Of a DNA stretch of 64,000 nucleotides, positions 54,869 to 64,000 are shown piece after piece (position 1 is the stretch's first letter; every line of letters starts with the position of its first letter). The translations under genes were made by a program, and so were the position numbers. The notes under the pieces are model-generated. The model worked only from the letters and a program-made list of their open reading frames with translations. It ran no database searches and was not told where the DNA came from. The DNA comes from Vallitalea sp. (GTDB lineage Bacteria > Bacillota > Clostridia > Lachnospirales > Vallitaleaceae), in contig NZ_JAOARO010000077.1 of NCBI RefSeq assembly GCF_025211055.1, positions 1 to 64,000 on the forward strand, written 5' to 3'.

Positions 54869-56259
54869 TATTTTTCCTCCTCATCATCAACATCCATAGG
54901 GTATTTACCATTAAAGCATGCCATACAATAATCTCTTTTTCCATCTTTACATGTACTAAGCAAACCTTCATTACTTATATATCCTAAACTATCTGCTCCG
55001 ATCAAATCTTTTATTCCATCTATTGACATATTACCAGCAATTAGATTCTTCCTCTCAGGAGTATCAATCCCAAAATAACAAGAATGCTTAACTGGAGGTG
55101 AACTAATACGAACGTGAACTTCCTTTGCTCCTGCCGCTTTTAATAGATTAACAATCTTTTTACTTGTTGTTCCTCTAACAAGAGAATCATCTATCATTAC
55201 AACTCTTTTGCCTTCAATCTGACTTCTTATAGGATTTAATTTCATGTGTACCCCTAATTCTCTCATCTCTTGGCTTGGCTGAATGAATGTTCTTCCTACA
55301 TATCTATTTTTCATGAATCCACCAACATATTTAATTCCTAAAGCATGAGCAAAACCATGAGCAGCAGCAAGTCCAGAGTCAGGTACACCAACTACTACAT
55401 CTGCTTCTACAGGATGTTCCTTCGCTAATACAATACCCGCTTGGTATCTGGCACTATACACTTCAATTCCATCCATAATACTATCTGGTCTTGCAAAATA
55501 TATATATTCAAATATACAAGAAGCCGATTTCTTAGGAACTTCTGTTTGAATTGATTTTATTCCTTCATTATTAACTACAATCATCTCTCCTGGTTCTACA
55601 TCCCTAATGAATTTTATACCAAGAGAATCAAAAGCACAGGATTCAGATGAAAACACATATGAATCTTCTTTCTTTCCAATAACAAGTGGTCTCATTCCTA
55701 ATGGGTCTCTTGCAGCAATAAGTTTATTAGGAGTCATTATTAGTAATGAATAAGCTCCCTTAATAATAGTCATGACTTCCCTCAATGCATCTTCAATCGT
55801 ACTATATTTGATCCTAATACGTGATAATAACGCCGCTATCACTTCTGTATCTGACGTTGTTTGAAATATAGTACCTTGTTCTTCCAACTCTTTTTTTATC
55901 TTACCAGCATTCGTTATATTCCCATTATGGGCAATAGCCATATGCCCCTTTGTGTACTTTATAACTAAAGGCTGTGCATTCTCTGCATAACTCTCACCAG
56001 TTGTTGAATATCTCACATGACCTATAGCCGAATGCCCTTTTAGATAGTCAAGAACTACATCATCAAATATCTCTGATACCATTCCCATTTCTTTTCTATA
56101 CAAGATAGTCCCCTTATTATTAACCGCTATTCCCGCACTTTCCTGACCTCTATGTTGAAGTGCAAAAAGTCCATAATAAGTTAATCTCGAAGTATCGAAT
56201 TCATTATTATTATAAACTCCAAACACACCGCATTCTTCCTTTAATTTATCATCAAACAT
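54868..56259 (-). CDS. purF: Amidophosphoribosyltransferase
   Basis: Makes phosphoribosylamine from PRPP and glutamine, the committed first step. The 463-residue protein opens with a ten-residue leader before the nucleophile Cys in [10 protein letters not shown] (as in Bacillus, where a propeptide is cleaved). The PRPP loop is [15 protein letters not shown] near residue 352, and Cys residues near 440 ([11 protein letters not shown]) fit the iron-sulfur site of the Bacillus type. It follows a 263-base gap after purC that holds a repeat. Confidence 0.97.
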   Translation of the reverse strand: MFDDKLKEECGVFGVYNNNEFDTSRLTYYGLFALQHRGQESAGIAVNNKGTILYRKEMGMVSEIFDDVVLDYLKGHSAIGHVRYSTTGESYAENAQPLVIKYTKGHMAIAHNGNITNAGKIKKELEEQGTIFQTTSDTEVIAALLSRIRIKYSTIEDALREVMTIIKGAYSLLIMTPNKLIAARDPLGMRPLVIGKKEDSYVFSSESCAFDSLGIKFIRDVEPGEMIVVNNEGIKSIQTEVPKKSASCIFEYIYFARPDSIMDGIEVYSARYQAGIVLAKEHPVEADVVVGVPDSGLAAAHGFAHALGIKYVGGFMKNRYVGRTFIQPSQEMRELGVHMKLNPIRSQIEGKRVVMIDDSLVRGTTSKKIVNLLKAAGAKEVHVRISSPPVKHSCYFGIDTPERKNLIAGNMSIDGIKDLIGADSLGYISNEGLLSTCKDGKRDYCMACFNGKYPMDVDDEEEK

Positions 56260-56347
56260 GATATCTCCCTTCCACTATTTATGAATAACTTCACTAGCCT
56301 AGTAGATAATATATATATAAATAAACCGATTTTTAAATATTAATTAG

Positions 56348-56507
56348 AACGAACTTAGTTTTTCTTAAATATTTAATTATTTATTTTATTGTAATAAAAT
56401 AAATTCATTATTATTGTAAGTTAAATGTTCTAAATAAATTACATGCTACTAGTAATTTATTTTTTCAACTTACATTTGGAGGTGTTTTGTATATATATTA
56501 TCTACGG
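56348..56507. repeat. Dispersed repeat, long copy with internal hairpin
   Basis: Block AACGAACTTAGTTTTTCTT with a following AAATATTTAAT (56348-56377) and block TGTTTTGTATATATAT (56483-56498) match the copy at 20820-20872 in order and strand. The 105 bases between them, absent from the other copy, hold nested stems TGTAAGTT (56415-56422) / AACTTACA (56467-56474) and AAATAAATTAC (56432-56442) / GTAATTTATTT (56452-56462). Confidence 0.65.
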
Positions 56508-56522
56508 TATATCACTAATAAT

Positions 56523-57236
56523 TTATGAATTCCCTAAAGTTCTTTTTAATATTTCTTGATACGCACCCTCAACATTACCAAGGTCTCTTCTAAAACGGTC
56601 TTTATCAAGTTTTTCTCCTGTATTCTTGTCCCAGTAACGACATGTATCTGGTGAAATCTCATCTGCTAAAATAACTGTTCCATCAGGAGTTCTACCAAAT
56701 TCTAGTTTAAAATCAATAAGTTCTATATTAATCGAATCAAAATATTCTGAAAGTATCTCATTAATTCTAAATGACATCTCCGAAATCTTATCAAGTTCTT
56801 CTTTAGTAGCTAATGAAAGAGCATAGATATGAAAATCATTAACCATAGGATCACCAAGTTCATCCTTCTTATAACAATATTCAAGAACTGTTTTATCAAG
56901 CTTAGTACCTTCTTCAAGTCCTAATCTCTTGCTTAAGCTTCCAGCTGCTATATTTCTAACAATAACCTCTAGAGGTACAATCTCTACTTTTTTAACTACT
57001 GTTTCACGATCATTTATCTCTTCTACAATATGAGTTGGTATACCTTTTTTCTCGAGTAATCCCATTAAGTAATTAGAAACTCTGTTGTTAATGCTTCCCT
57101 TATCCTGTATTGAACCTTTTTTAACACCATTAAATGCAGTAGCATCATCTTTGTAAGATACTATTAACATGTTATCATCATCAGTTTTAAATACCTTTTT
57201 CGCTTTACCTTCATATAATAATTCTGTTTTTTTCAT
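56523..57236 (-). CDS. purC: Phosphoribosylaminoimidazole-succinocarboxamide synthase
   Basis: Joins CAIR and aspartate to SAICAR with ATP, step seven. The 237-residue protein has [26 protein letters not shown] near residue 84 and LIDFKLEFG near residue 176, then [12 protein letters not shown]. It ends at the border of the dispersed repeat. It follows purE by 21 bases. Confidence 0.97.
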   Translation of the reverse strand: MKKTELLYEGKAKKVFKTDDDNMLIVSYKDDATAFNGVKKGSIQDKGSINNRVSNYLMGLLEKKGIPTHIVEEINDRETVVKKVEIVPLEVIVRNIAAGSLSKRLGLEEGTKLDKTVLEYCYKKDELGDPMVNDFHIYALSLATKEELDKISEMSFRINEILSEYFDSINIELIDFKLEFGRTPDGTVILADEISPDTCRYWDKNTGEKLDKDRFRRDLGNVEGAYQEILKRTLGNS

Positions 57237-57257
57237 CTAATCATCCTCCTATTATAA

Positions 57258-57776
57258 TTAATTCATACTTTCTAAATATTTGCCATACTTAATTTTTTCT
57301 AATTTATTAGCTTTTTCTTTTACAGTCTCTCTTAGATTATTTTTATATTCTCCAACTTTCTGACTTATATTCTCATCGAATATTCCTATTATTGATGAAG
57401 CTAATATTCCTGCATTTTTAGCTCCATTAATAGCTACTGTAGCTACAGGTATTCCCGGTGGCATCTGAACAATAGAATATAACGAATCAATACCATTCAA
57501 TGTTCTTGTCTTAATAGGTACTCCAATAACTGGAAGTGTAGTAAGTGATGCAACCATACCTGGTAAATGTGCCGCTCCTCCAGCTCCTGCAATAATTACT
57601 TTTAGTCCTTTTTCTTTGGCATTTTTTGCATAATCAAATAATCTTTCTGGAGTTCTATGAGCTGATACAACAGTTAACTCATAAGATATGTGAAATTCAT
57701 CTAGTATCTTAGCTGCTTCTTGCATAACAGGTAGATCAGAGTCACTGCCCATAATAATTCCAACCATAGGTTTCAT
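57258..57776 (-). CDS. purE: N5-CAIR mutase
   Basis: Class I PurE that moves the carboxyl of N5-CAIR to give CAIR, step 6b; 172 residues. Recognisable are [22 protein letters not shown] near residue 41 and [14 protein letters not shown] near residue 68. The His45-equivalent of SAHRTPE is present. It is 16 bases after purK. Confidence 0.97.
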   Translation of the reverse strand: MKPMVGIIMGSDSDLPVMQEAAKILDEFHISYELTVVSAHRTPERLFDYAKNAKEKGLKVIIAGAGGAAHLPGMVASLTTLPVIGVPIKTRTLNGIDSLYSIVQMPPGIPVATVAINGAKNAGILASSIIGIFDENISQKVGEYKNNLRETVKEKANKLEKIKYGKYLESMN

Positions 57777-57792
57777 AATATTAACCTCCTCA

Positions 57793-58953
57793 TTATCCTT
57801 TTTGACTAATAACTCTTAGTCCTCTCTTAGCTTTTTCAGCTTTTTCTACTGCCTCATCAATTGTGTCAGCACAAACTGTAATATGACCCATTTTTCTCTT
57901 AGGTTTTACTTCTTCTTTGCCATAGATATGAACTTTTGCGATTCCATCATTATAGACTTTATCTAAACCTTCATAATATGCTATTCCTGACTCACCATCT
58001 TCACCTAGAAGGTTTCTCATTACTGTTGGACATCTAAGGCTTACATCTCCAAGGGGTAAACCTGAAATAGCTCTTATATGTTGCTCGAATTGAGATGTCA
58101 AACATCCTTCAATAGTATAATGACCAGAATTATGTGGTCTTGGTGCTACTTCATTTATTAATATATTATCATCTTTAGTAACAAACATTTCAACACAAAA
58201 CATACCTACGCCTGAAAAAATCTCCATTACTCTATGGGCTAATTCCATTGCTTCTTCTGTACATTCCTTAGAAATCTCTGCTGGAACTCTTGTTTCATCT
58301 AATATACTATCTACATGAATATTTTCACCTACTGGATATACTGTTATTTCTCCATTTATCCCTCTACAAGCAAGAACAGATATTTCTTTTTTCAGGTCAA
58401 CAAATCGTTCTACCATCAAAGGAATCGTTCCGTTACCTAATTGTCTATAGGATTCTTCTATTAATTTTTCATTTTCTACAACATAGTTACCTTTACCATC
58501 GTAACCACCTGTACAAGTTTTTAACATCATTGGATAACCAAATTCTTGACCTGCGTTTATTAAATCTTCTGTGGACTTTATTAACATAAAATCTGGAACT
58601 GCTATATCATTTTTAAGAAGTGTGTATTTTTGATTATATTTGTTTTGAATTATTTCCAAGCTCTTTGCAGTAGGGTAGATTGTATACCCTTCATCTTCTA
58701 ATTTCTTTAAAATATCTACATTGATATGTTCGAATTCATATGTAATTACGTGAACTTTTTCCGCCATTGTTCGTATTGCCTTCTCATCATCAAAAGAAGC
58801 CAATATATGTTCATCAGATATACTATGTGATGGGCAAGACTCTGAAGGGTCTAATGTTATAACATAGAATCCCAACCTTTTAGCATCTAAAATCATCATC
58901 TTGCCCAATTGTCCTCCACCAATAATCCCAATCTTTTTAGAAAGATTATTCAT
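57793..58953 (-). CDS. purK: N5-carboxyaminoimidazole ribonucleotide synthase
   Basis: ATP-grasp enzyme that makes N5-CAIR from AIR and bicarbonate, step 6a. The 386-residue protein starts [15 protein letters not shown], has [13 protein letters not shown] near residue 150 and [17 protein letters not shown] near residue 265. I chose the ATG at 58953, because AAGGAG is 9 bases before it; an upstream in-frame start at 59046 would add 31 unlikely residues and lie across the promoter. It is the first gene of the operon. Confidence 0.96.
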   Translation of the reverse strand: MNNLSKKIGIIGGGQLGKMMILDAKRLGFYVITLDPSESCPSHSISDEHILASFDDEKAIRTMAEKVHVITYEFEHINVDILKKLEDEGYTIYPTAKSLEIIQNKYNQKYTLLKNDIAVPDFMLIKSTEDLINAGQEFGYPMMLKTCTGGYDGKGNYVVENEKLIEESYRQLGNGTIPLMVERFVDLKKEISVLACRGINGEITVYPVGENIHVDSILDETRVPAEISKECTEEAMELAHRVMEIFSGVGMFCVEMFVTKDDNILINEVAPRPHNSGHYTIEGCLTSQFEQHIRAISGLPLGDVSLRCPTVMRNLLGEDGESGIAYYEGLDKVYNDGIAKVHIYGKEEVKPKRKMGHITVCADTIDEAVEKAEKAKRGLRVISQKG

Positions 58954-59002
58954 TACGAACAACTCCTTAATCATATTTGCATTTTTAATAGGCTGTAAAA
59001 TC

Positions 59003-59031
59003 ATTTTACAAATAAAATTAAAATAAGTCAA
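59003..59031 (-). promoter_or_regulatory. Promoter of the purine operon
   Basis: TTGACT (59026-59031) and TAAAAT (59003-59008) with a 17-base spacer on the minus strand, about 50 bases upstream of purK. Two near-consensus boxes at ideal spacing. Confidence 0.65.
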
Positions 59032-59034
59032 TAG

Positions 59035-59047
59035 ATATCCGAACATT
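59035..59047 (+). promoter_or_regulatory. Candidate PurR box
   Basis: ATATCCGAACATT fits the Bacillus PurBox consensus AWWWCCGAACWWT at every position and lies 3 bases upstream of the purine operon -35 box. Bacillus PurR uses two inverted boxes; a good second box was not found, so this is a half site at best. Confidence 0.5.
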
Positions 59048-59121
59048 TTTTAGTTTTTTAATAAAAACATTCACTTCCACCATTTTTTTATAACCAACTA
59101 TTCTAAAATAGCAAAAGAAAA

Positions 59122-59145
59122 AGACAAAAGTATACACTCTTGTCT
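59122..59145 (-). terminator. Terminator of the gene at 59156
   Basis: Stem AGACAAGAGT / ACTTTTGTCT with a GTAT loop on the minus strand (one G-U pair), followed by TTTTCTTTTGC. It separates this gene from the purine operon promoter. Confidence 0.75.
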
Positions 59146-59155
59146 CTTACATTTA

Positions 59156-59815
59156 TTATTCCATATCTAAAAACCATTTTATAACTTTTTTACTTTCTTC
59201 AATTTTGAGAGTATTACTTACAACACCCATTATTTTTTCAGAATCTCCAACCATAACAGTTTTGATTTTTTCATTATCAGTTACATTAATTCCATAAATC
59301 TGCTCATTGGTATCCTCTTCACTTTTACCTTTTATTAGTCTATCAGTAAGCTTATTAAGTTCATCTTCTGAAAACACTTTGTCCAGAGGAATCATGGACC
59401 CTTGAAGCAATAAAAAATTATACTGTTCTTTGTCCAAAATTAATACATCAAGTTCTCTTGCTGAGATATTAGCTACAAATTTAGTTTGTGTTGCCATTTG
59501 TATCTGTGGGTTTTCTATCCCATAAACAAAGGTATTGAAGAACACCTTTTTATTACCCATTTCCTCAGTTACTATTATTGGGTTTAATTCTTTTTCTAAT
59601 GATTCTGTGTTATCTGAAACAATACTGCTGCCTACAAAATTGACACTTACTGCTGATTTTGGTGGTGGATTGAAAACCCATATATTCAGAAAGCTTCCAA
59701 CAATAATCATAACTAGTATACTAGCAAAGATATGTATCTTGTAATATTCCCAAATATATTCAACTTTTTCTTTCCTTGTTAACTCCTTGAATTTTGCTTT
59801 GTTTGATTTTTTCAT
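59156..59815 (-). CDS. Single-span membrane protein of unknown function
   Basis: A 219-residue protein with a basic cytoplasmic tail (residues 1-28, KKSNKAKFKELTRKEK), one membrane span (about 30-50) and an extracellular remainder of about 165 residues. That part looks like a periplasmic-binding or thioredoxin-unrelated alpha/beta domain (VDVLILDKEQYNFLLLQG, given in outline). No known motif was recognised. It has its own terminator and lies between the purine operon and a peptidase gene. Confidence 0.6.
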   Translation of the reverse strand: MKKSNKAKFKELTRKEKVEYIWEYYKIHIFASILVMIIVGSFLNIWVFNPPPKSAVSVNFVGSSIVSDNTESLEKELNPIIVTEEMGNKKVFFNTFVYGIENPQIQMATQTKFVANISARELDVLILDKEQYNFLLLQGSMIPLDKVFSEDELNKLTDRLIKGKSEEDTNEQIYGINVTDNEKIKTVMVGDSEKIMGVVSNTLKIEESKKVIKWFLDME

Positions 59816-59877
59816 CTGCTTATCACCTTGTTCTATCTATTTGCAAAATAATATATAAAGATTATTATATCATAATT

Positions 59878-61956
59878 TTAAGCTTCATCAAGGGCTTTAT
59901 TTAATTCTTGTGTTCCTTCAAGAACAAATCTACCATCTTTTATTAATCCAATACGTTCATTATCTTTAGTAATTACATCAATTGACTTAAGTCCACTATA
60001 TGGTATTGTTATATCGGTATGCTTACCAGTATATGCTTCATCAATATTTGTCTTTCTAAGTATTGATTTTTCATTATCCCTAGCAATTATTTCTTTTCCA
60101 TCTGAATTATATACAGGAGTATCTTCACCCCATGCAAAACAAGTATCCCCAATTGCAAAGTGAGGACCTGTTTTTTCTGTTATTAATATAGGTAATACGT
60201 TATCAATATTATATTTATGTGCCATTACATATGCTGTAGTATTGGTTCCAATAGCAAATTCTCCAAGTGGTAATGTTTGGTTAGGGAAAATCAAGTTTTC
60301 ATATACGTATTTTTTATTTTCTTCACTATTATCAAAATTAGTGCATGTATATGTGTCAACATATCCATCTTTGAAAGTTATTTCTAGGTTGTTATATTTC
60401 AATCCATTAAGGAATACTTCTTCGACAAATAATGTACCATTAGTACCCATTAAAGTTGGTGATGTATATACTTCTCCTAGAGGAATGTTAACATCAGCTA
60501 AACAATTGTGGAAAAGTGATTCTTTTTCTGGATTTTTTATCTCATGTAATTTAACCATTATATCTGTTTTATTAGAGCCTTTTCCTTGTACGTGAGCGTA
60601 TTCACCCTTATCTAATGCATCTATTAGTTTCTGTTGTATTTTTTCATATACATTCACATCAAGGGTGTTGACTTTTATAGTATAATCAAATATCTCTTGG
60701 AATTTGTCTCCTATTTCAGGTACTGGATATGATACCATAGTAAAACTATAATTTTCACCTGATAAATATTTACAAAGCAGCTGTTTAGCTTTCATTTGAA
60801 GATTTTTATTAAGAACTGTTTGTTCGTCATCTAGTTTAACACACTCTTTTTTTGTTTCTGGATAGAATGGCTTTTGTCCAAAACCTTCAAGAACAGCAGG
60901 ACCACCTTGAGCATGTAAATTAGCACCCAATTCATTTATATGTTTTTCACATGCATCCTGCTTAAGTCTTGCATACTCTTCATCAAGATATAATGCATAA
61001 TCATATCTATGGTCATAAAAATATTGTTTATTAGGCATAGTAGAATACATCTTAGTGAAAGCATAATTGTATTCAATAGTAGTTATTGTTTCTATAGTAA
61101 TGATAGGTCTTAGATTCAATTTTTCAAAGTTAGCTATTACTTCTCTCATAACACGTTCAAAACCTATTTGATATCTTAAGCTTACTGCTGATTTAATCGT
61201 GATATCTTTGTTATCATTTATAAATCCTATACGATAACCTTCTGACATAATATCAGCCATGTATTTAATCTTTTCTTTTGGTATATCATTAAGATATTCT
61301 GCTATCTTAATTTCATTATAATCTATGTAATTTCCATATTTAAATAAATATCTAAGGTCAGTTAAATCATCTTTTTTAACCATATCAGTAAGATAAGATT
61401 TATTAGGATTACTCATTTCATCATAATATAGCTTAACTTCTTGATCTACATATTCTTTTGCATCAGCTAATATGAATTCATTTAATTTGCAATGTGAAAT
61501 CTCTTGATTATCCATAATGTAATTATAGAATTGAATAAATAACTTATTAACCCTATACATCATAAAAATCTTATGCTGATAAGCTAATTGTACATATTCA
61601 TGTACTTTTGTGTATAGATATGACAATGCCTTACCAATTTCATTACCAAATTGTGAAACAGCATAACTTGGATTACCATAACATGTATCATAATTATCAT
61701 GTAACAAGTCTTCGTACATTTCTTCATTAAAAACTTTTAATTGTTCAAAAGTATTATTTTTAAAATATACTTCATCTAATTCTTTTTCATGGTCAGCCAT
61801 CATAATTATGAACCTGCTAAGTTCATTAAAATATTTTCCATAACCATCCTTTTTCTCTGTACAATTAACAATAGAGTTAATCTTTTCTAAAGATTTTTCG
61901 TATGAATCTAAAATAGTTTCATTTTCTTTTCTATAATAATCCTTATAATCAAACAT
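59878..61956 (-). CDS. M29-like aminopeptidase with long N-terminal part
   Basis: A 692-residue protein. The C-terminal half (about residues 330-690) resembles thermophilic-type aminopeptidases (M29: AmpS/PepS). Candidate metal ligands are the Glu in PLGEVYTSPTLMGTNG near residue 495, the Glu in LPLGEFAIGTNTTAY near residue 575 and the His and Asp of TGPHFAIGDTCFAWGED near residue 615. The N-terminal 300 residues are Tyr- and Glu-rich, helical and not part of standard M29 enzymes of about 410 residues. The role of that part is unknown. Monocistronic. Confidence 0.7.
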   Translation of the reverse strand: MFDYKDYYRKENETILDSYEKSLEKINSIVNCTEKKDGYGKYFNELSRFIIMMADHEKELDEVYFKNNTFEQLKVFNEEMYEDLLHDNYDTCYGNPSYAVSQFGNEIGKALSYLYTKVHEYVQLAYQHKIFMMYRVNKLFIQFYNYIMDNQEISHCKLNEFILADAKEYVDQEVKLYYDEMSNPNKSYLTDMVKKDDLTDLRYLFKYGNYIDYNEIKIAEYLNDIPKEKIKYMADIMSEGYRIGFINDNKDITIKSAVSLRYQIGFERVMREVIANFEKLNLRPIITIETITTIEYNYAFTKMYSTMPNKQYFYDHRYDYALYLDEEYARLKQDACEKHINELGANLHAQGGPAVLEGFGQKPFYPETKKECVKLDDEQTVLNKNLQMKAKQLLCKYLSGENYSFTMVSYPVPEIGDKFQEIFDYTIKVNTLDVNVYEKIQQKLIDALDKGEYAHVQGKGSNKTDIMVKLHEIKNPEKESLFHNCLADVNIPLGEVYTSPTLMGTNGTLFVEEVFLNGLKYNNLEITFKDGYVDTYTCTNFDNSEENKKYVYENLIFPNQTLPLGEFAIGTNTTAYVMAHKYNIDNVLPILITEKTGPHFAIGDTCFAWGEDTPVYNSDGKEIIARDNEKSILRKTNIDEAYTGKHTDITIPYSGLKSIDVITKDNERIGLIKDGRFVLEGTQELNKALDEA

Positions 61957-62025
61957 AATTTTACTCCTTTTGAATTATATATTTCTATATTAATTATTAT
62001 CTATATATTGTATCATCAAATAGTA

Positions 62026-62580
62026 TTAACTTTTGTCTGTGATCAGCCCTTTTGCTCTAGCAATTCTTGTAGCTGTAAAAGACACTATAAAAGCTATAAT
62101 TATACTGAGCAATACATCTGTTGGATAATGGACTGATAAATAAACCCTTGATAATGTTATAACTATAGCTAAAATAAGAATAGGTAAATATACTTTCCAC
62201 TCTTTTACCAAAAAAACAACTATGAATGCTACAGAAAAACTGCTTATTGCATGTCCTGAAGGCATTGAGAAACTATTTAATTTATCAATGATAATATCTA
62301 AACCTAGTGCATCATATGGTCTAATTCTACCAATGGCATTTTTTAATATTAGTTCACCTAAGATAATATTAGTAATTAATACAGTTGTGGCTATTATACC
62401 GACAGTTCTATATTTTTTACTTGCTACAAGCAATATACATATGACTATCCAAATCAAACCAGCATTACCAATACGTGAAAAGAATACCATTATACTGTCC
62501 AGTACAGGTGTTCTTAGATGTTCAGATATATATAGTATAATATTTTGGTCAATTTTATTTATTGTATTAAATATTGTCAT
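62026..62580 (-). CDS. PAP2-family phosphatase
   Basis: A 184-residue membrane phosphatase, perhaps acting on phosphatidate or undecaprenyl diphosphate. All three signature parts are visible: KNAIGRIRPYD near residue 75, MPSGHAISSF near residue 100 and SRVYLSVHYPTD near residue 150, with about five spans. I chose the ATG at 62580, which overlaps the upstream stop by one base (TGATG); a GTG at 62583 is also in frame. It forms a pair with the zinc-ribbon gene before it. Confidence 0.9.
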   Translation of the reverse strand: MTIFNTINKIDQNIILYISEHLRTPVLDSIMVFFSRIGNAGLIWIVICILLVASKKYRTVGIIATTVLITNIILGELILKNAIGRIRPYDALGLDIIIDKLNSFSMPSGHAISSFSVAFIVVFLVKEWKVYLPILILAIVITLSRVYLSVHYPTDVLLSIIIAFIVSFTATRIARAKGLITDKS

Positions 62581-63080
62581 CACCCCTCTTTTAAGCTATT
62601 ACCACAATTGTTACAGAATTTTGCATCATAATCATTTTTCGTTTGACATTTACTGCATATTATATACTTCTCGTTACTTCCTTCATCTGTATATGATGTA
62701 AGTCCTTCTTTAACTGCTTTAGTTACTTCTCTTATACTATCTTTTGTTCCGTCAGCCATATAATTAATAGTATCTTTCGCTACTGGTGAAATCTCTTCAG
62801 CAGAATATCTTGCTACCTCACCCATAAATGCAAATTTACACATAGCTCCACCAAATCCCATCAATGGAATTCCAATAAAGCCACACCAAAATTTAGTAGG
62901 TGTATGAGGTTCTTTGCCAAATCCAAAAGAATTCATGGAACCTATGGAACTAAAGGAACTAAAAAAATCCACGAGACAAACAACAAAAAATATTATGCCA
63001 ATTCCAAGTAATAATGGTCCTAATACTTTTAATATGTTTTTCTTACTTGTATGATTTTTGTCAATACTATTTTTATTCAT
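62580..63080 (-). CDS. Zinc-ribbon membrane protein of unknown function
   Basis: A 166-residue protein with two membrane spans (about residues 15-40 and 65-90) and a C-terminal zinc ribbon (CSKC / CNNCG near residues 140-160). The middle region (about 95-135) is helical. The stop overlaps the start of the PAP2 gene, so translation is probably coupled. The function is unknown. GGAGG sits before the ATG. Confidence 0.65.
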   Translation of the reverse strand: MNKNSIDKNHTSKKNILKVLGPLLLGIGIIFFVVCLVDFFSSFSSIGSMNSFGFGKEPHTPTKFWCGFIGIPLMGFGGAMCKFAFMGEVARYSAEEISPVAKDTINYMADGTKDSIREVTKAVKEGLTSYTDEGSNEKYIICSKCQTKNDYDAKFCNNCGNSLKEG

Positions 63081-63183
63081 ATAATATCCTCCTCATATTA
63101 GTGTTCTTATATAATGATTAAAAATATACCTTCACTTAATTAAATTAACTAATTAGTAAATCAAGTAATATTTTTAAACATAA

Positions 63184-63220
63184 ATATAAGAGTTAACCCC
63201 TTACCAGCTAACTCTTATAT
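63184..63220 (-). terminator. Terminator region after the mglC-like operon
   Basis: Perfect 12-base stem ATATAAGAGTTA / TAACTCTTATAT with a 13-base loop, followed by ATTTATG on the minus strand. It lies about 60 bases past the frameshifted small gene. Confidence 0.7.
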
Positions 63221-63282
63221 TATACCTTATATCCACATATTTTTCCAACCATTATATAGTACAAATTTGTATTTATTTTGTA

Positions 63283-63430
63283 GTATTATCAACTCCTATA
63301 TTTATATTATCCAATCCCTTTTTTTTATTATATTCTCTTCTACTATATAGATGCTTGACACCTATTATCACTGCGAATATATAAAATCCGCAACCTAATA
63401 TCGTTTTAATATCCCATTCTCCTATGACAT
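63283..63430 (-). pseudogene. Small one-span protein with a frameshift
   Basis: An ATG at 63428-63430 follows GAGAGGAGAG closely, but its frame stops after two codons. Shifting by one base opens about 49 codons: IGEWDIKTILGCGFYIFAVI, then GVKHLYSRREY and a polar tail to the TAA at 63283-63285. That segment carries one hydrophobic span. The simplest reading is a small membrane protein gene broken by a one-base deletion or misread just after the start. It lies 11 bases after the permease stop. Confidence 0.45.
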
Positions 63431-63441
63431 TCTCTCCTCTC

Positions 63442-64000
63442 TTATTTCTTTTTAATATATTTTCTAGTGTCTATTGCAACAGCAATAAGAATTATCATAC
63501 CTTTTACAACGTATTGAAGATATGGGTCTACTCCAATATAAGCTAAACCAAAGTTAATTACTTGGAATATAATAACCCCTGTTACAATACCTGCTACTGA
63601 ACCAACTCCACCCATGAGGGAAACACCACCAACGACACAGGCTGAAATAGCATCTAATTCATAGCCTAGACCTAAGTTGTTGGTTGCAGAACCTGTACGG
63701 CCTAATTCAAGCAATCCAGCTGCTCCATATAATACTCCAGCAATTACATATATTATTAGAGTTGTCTTGACAATACTAACACCAGATACTGCCGCAGCTT
63801 CTGCATTCCCTCCAACAGCAAACATATTCTTGCCTATTCTGGTTTTGTTCCATATGAACCATATGAATAAAATTGATATTAGAGCAAAGAGCATAAGGAA
63901 TGATATATAAAACTCATCTGAACCAAACTTAAGTTTTAATAATTTGCCTTGAGCGATATATTTAAAACCCTCATTCAAACTTGTTATAGGAGAACCGCCT
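63442..64000 (-). CDS. mglC: Galactose/methyl-galactoside ABC permease, partial
   Basis: The C-terminal 186 residues of a BPD-transport permease of the MglC/RbsC family; the 5' part lies outside the window. It has about five membrane spans and the conserved stretches FAVGGNAEAAAVSGVSI near the start of the visible part, LGLGYELDAISACVVGGVSLMGGVGSVAGIVTGV in outline (shown shortened: YELDAISACVVGG) and GVDPYLQYVVKGMIILIAV. The frame is open to the window edge. Sugar specificity is a family guess. Confidence 0.82.
   Translation of the reverse strand, partial: GGSPITSLNEGFKYIAQGKLLKLKFGSDEFYISFLMLFALISILFIWFIWNKTRIGKNMFAVGGNAEAAAVSGVSIVKTTLIIYVIAGVLYGAAGLLELGRTGSATNNLGLGYELDAISACVVGGVSLMGGVGSVAGIVTGVIIFQVINFGLAYIGVDPYLQYVVKGMIILIAVAIDTRKYIKKK

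Noticed and set aside
59050..59080. A second inverted PurR box
   Set aside because: The sequence ATTCACTTCC lacks the GTTCGG core of the consensus.

Overview
The window is AT-rich, densely coded DNA from an endospore-forming, anaerobic Gram-positive bacterium, most likely a member of the Clostridia. The evidence is the CotS-type spore-coat genes, the McsA-McsB-ClpC stress module, purine and B12 genes of Firmicute type, strong AGGAGG ribosome sites and riboswitch-plus-terminator control. A Lachnospirales-like lineage would fit, but I cannot fix genus or species. I see no rRNA, tRNA, CRISPR array, prophage or intact insertion sequence.

Layout. (1) 1-8030: a lipoprotein of unknown function, UDP-glucose dehydrogenase (ugd), a three-gene spore-coat cluster (one GT4 glycosyltransferase and two CotS-like kinase-fold proteins), a small amphi-Trp-like protein, trpS and two tiny genes, one of them cysteine-rich. 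(2) 8200-16710: a K+ channel, a TspO-like and a TraX-like membrane protein, pepT and a stand-alone GT51 transglycosylase. After these comes an unusual two-gene unit: a beta-propeller/PI-PLC-like fusion followed by a VWA protein. (3) 16820-29830: an eleven-gene anaerobic cobalamin operon on the minus strand (cbiK to cobO) faces a plus-strand btuFCD-like transporter operon. Each has its own promoter, cobalamin riboswitch and intrinsic terminator in the shared 980-bp intergenic region. A transposase remnant follows btuD. (4) 30260-38780: purL, a divergent LysR regulator, a zinc-ribbon membrane protein, oligoendopeptidase F and a Cys-motif protein. (5) 38780-47460: a nested palindromic repeat, radA, a short membrane-protein remnant, the clpC operon without ctsR, and a TlpA/CcdA redox pair. 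(6) 47540-51600: thiT under a TPP riboswitch, a secreted zinc phospholipase C with a PLAT-like domain, a NERD protein and DegV. (7) 51780-59050: the purine operon purK-E-C-F-M-N-D (no purH or purB), with a candidate PurR box at its promoter. (8) 59120-64000: a TlpA-unrelated single-span membrane protein, an M29-like aminopeptidase, a zinc-ribbon/PAP2 pair, a frameshifted small gene and the 3' part of an mglC-like sugar permease cut by the window edge.

How the genes work together. The B12 block makes corrin-ring intermediates from sirohydrochlorin by the early-cobalt route and imports finished corrinoid, with both arms shut down by B12. cbiL, and the genes for late steps other than cobO, are not here. 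The two purine loci supply most of the IMP pathway. The sporulation genes, the McsB/ClpC system, RadA and the redox pair are housekeeping or stress functions. The least explained content is the VWA / propeller-PLC pair, the small cysteine-rich gene, and three kinds of dispersed or palindromic intergenic sequence. Two of those kinds have a second copy in the window.
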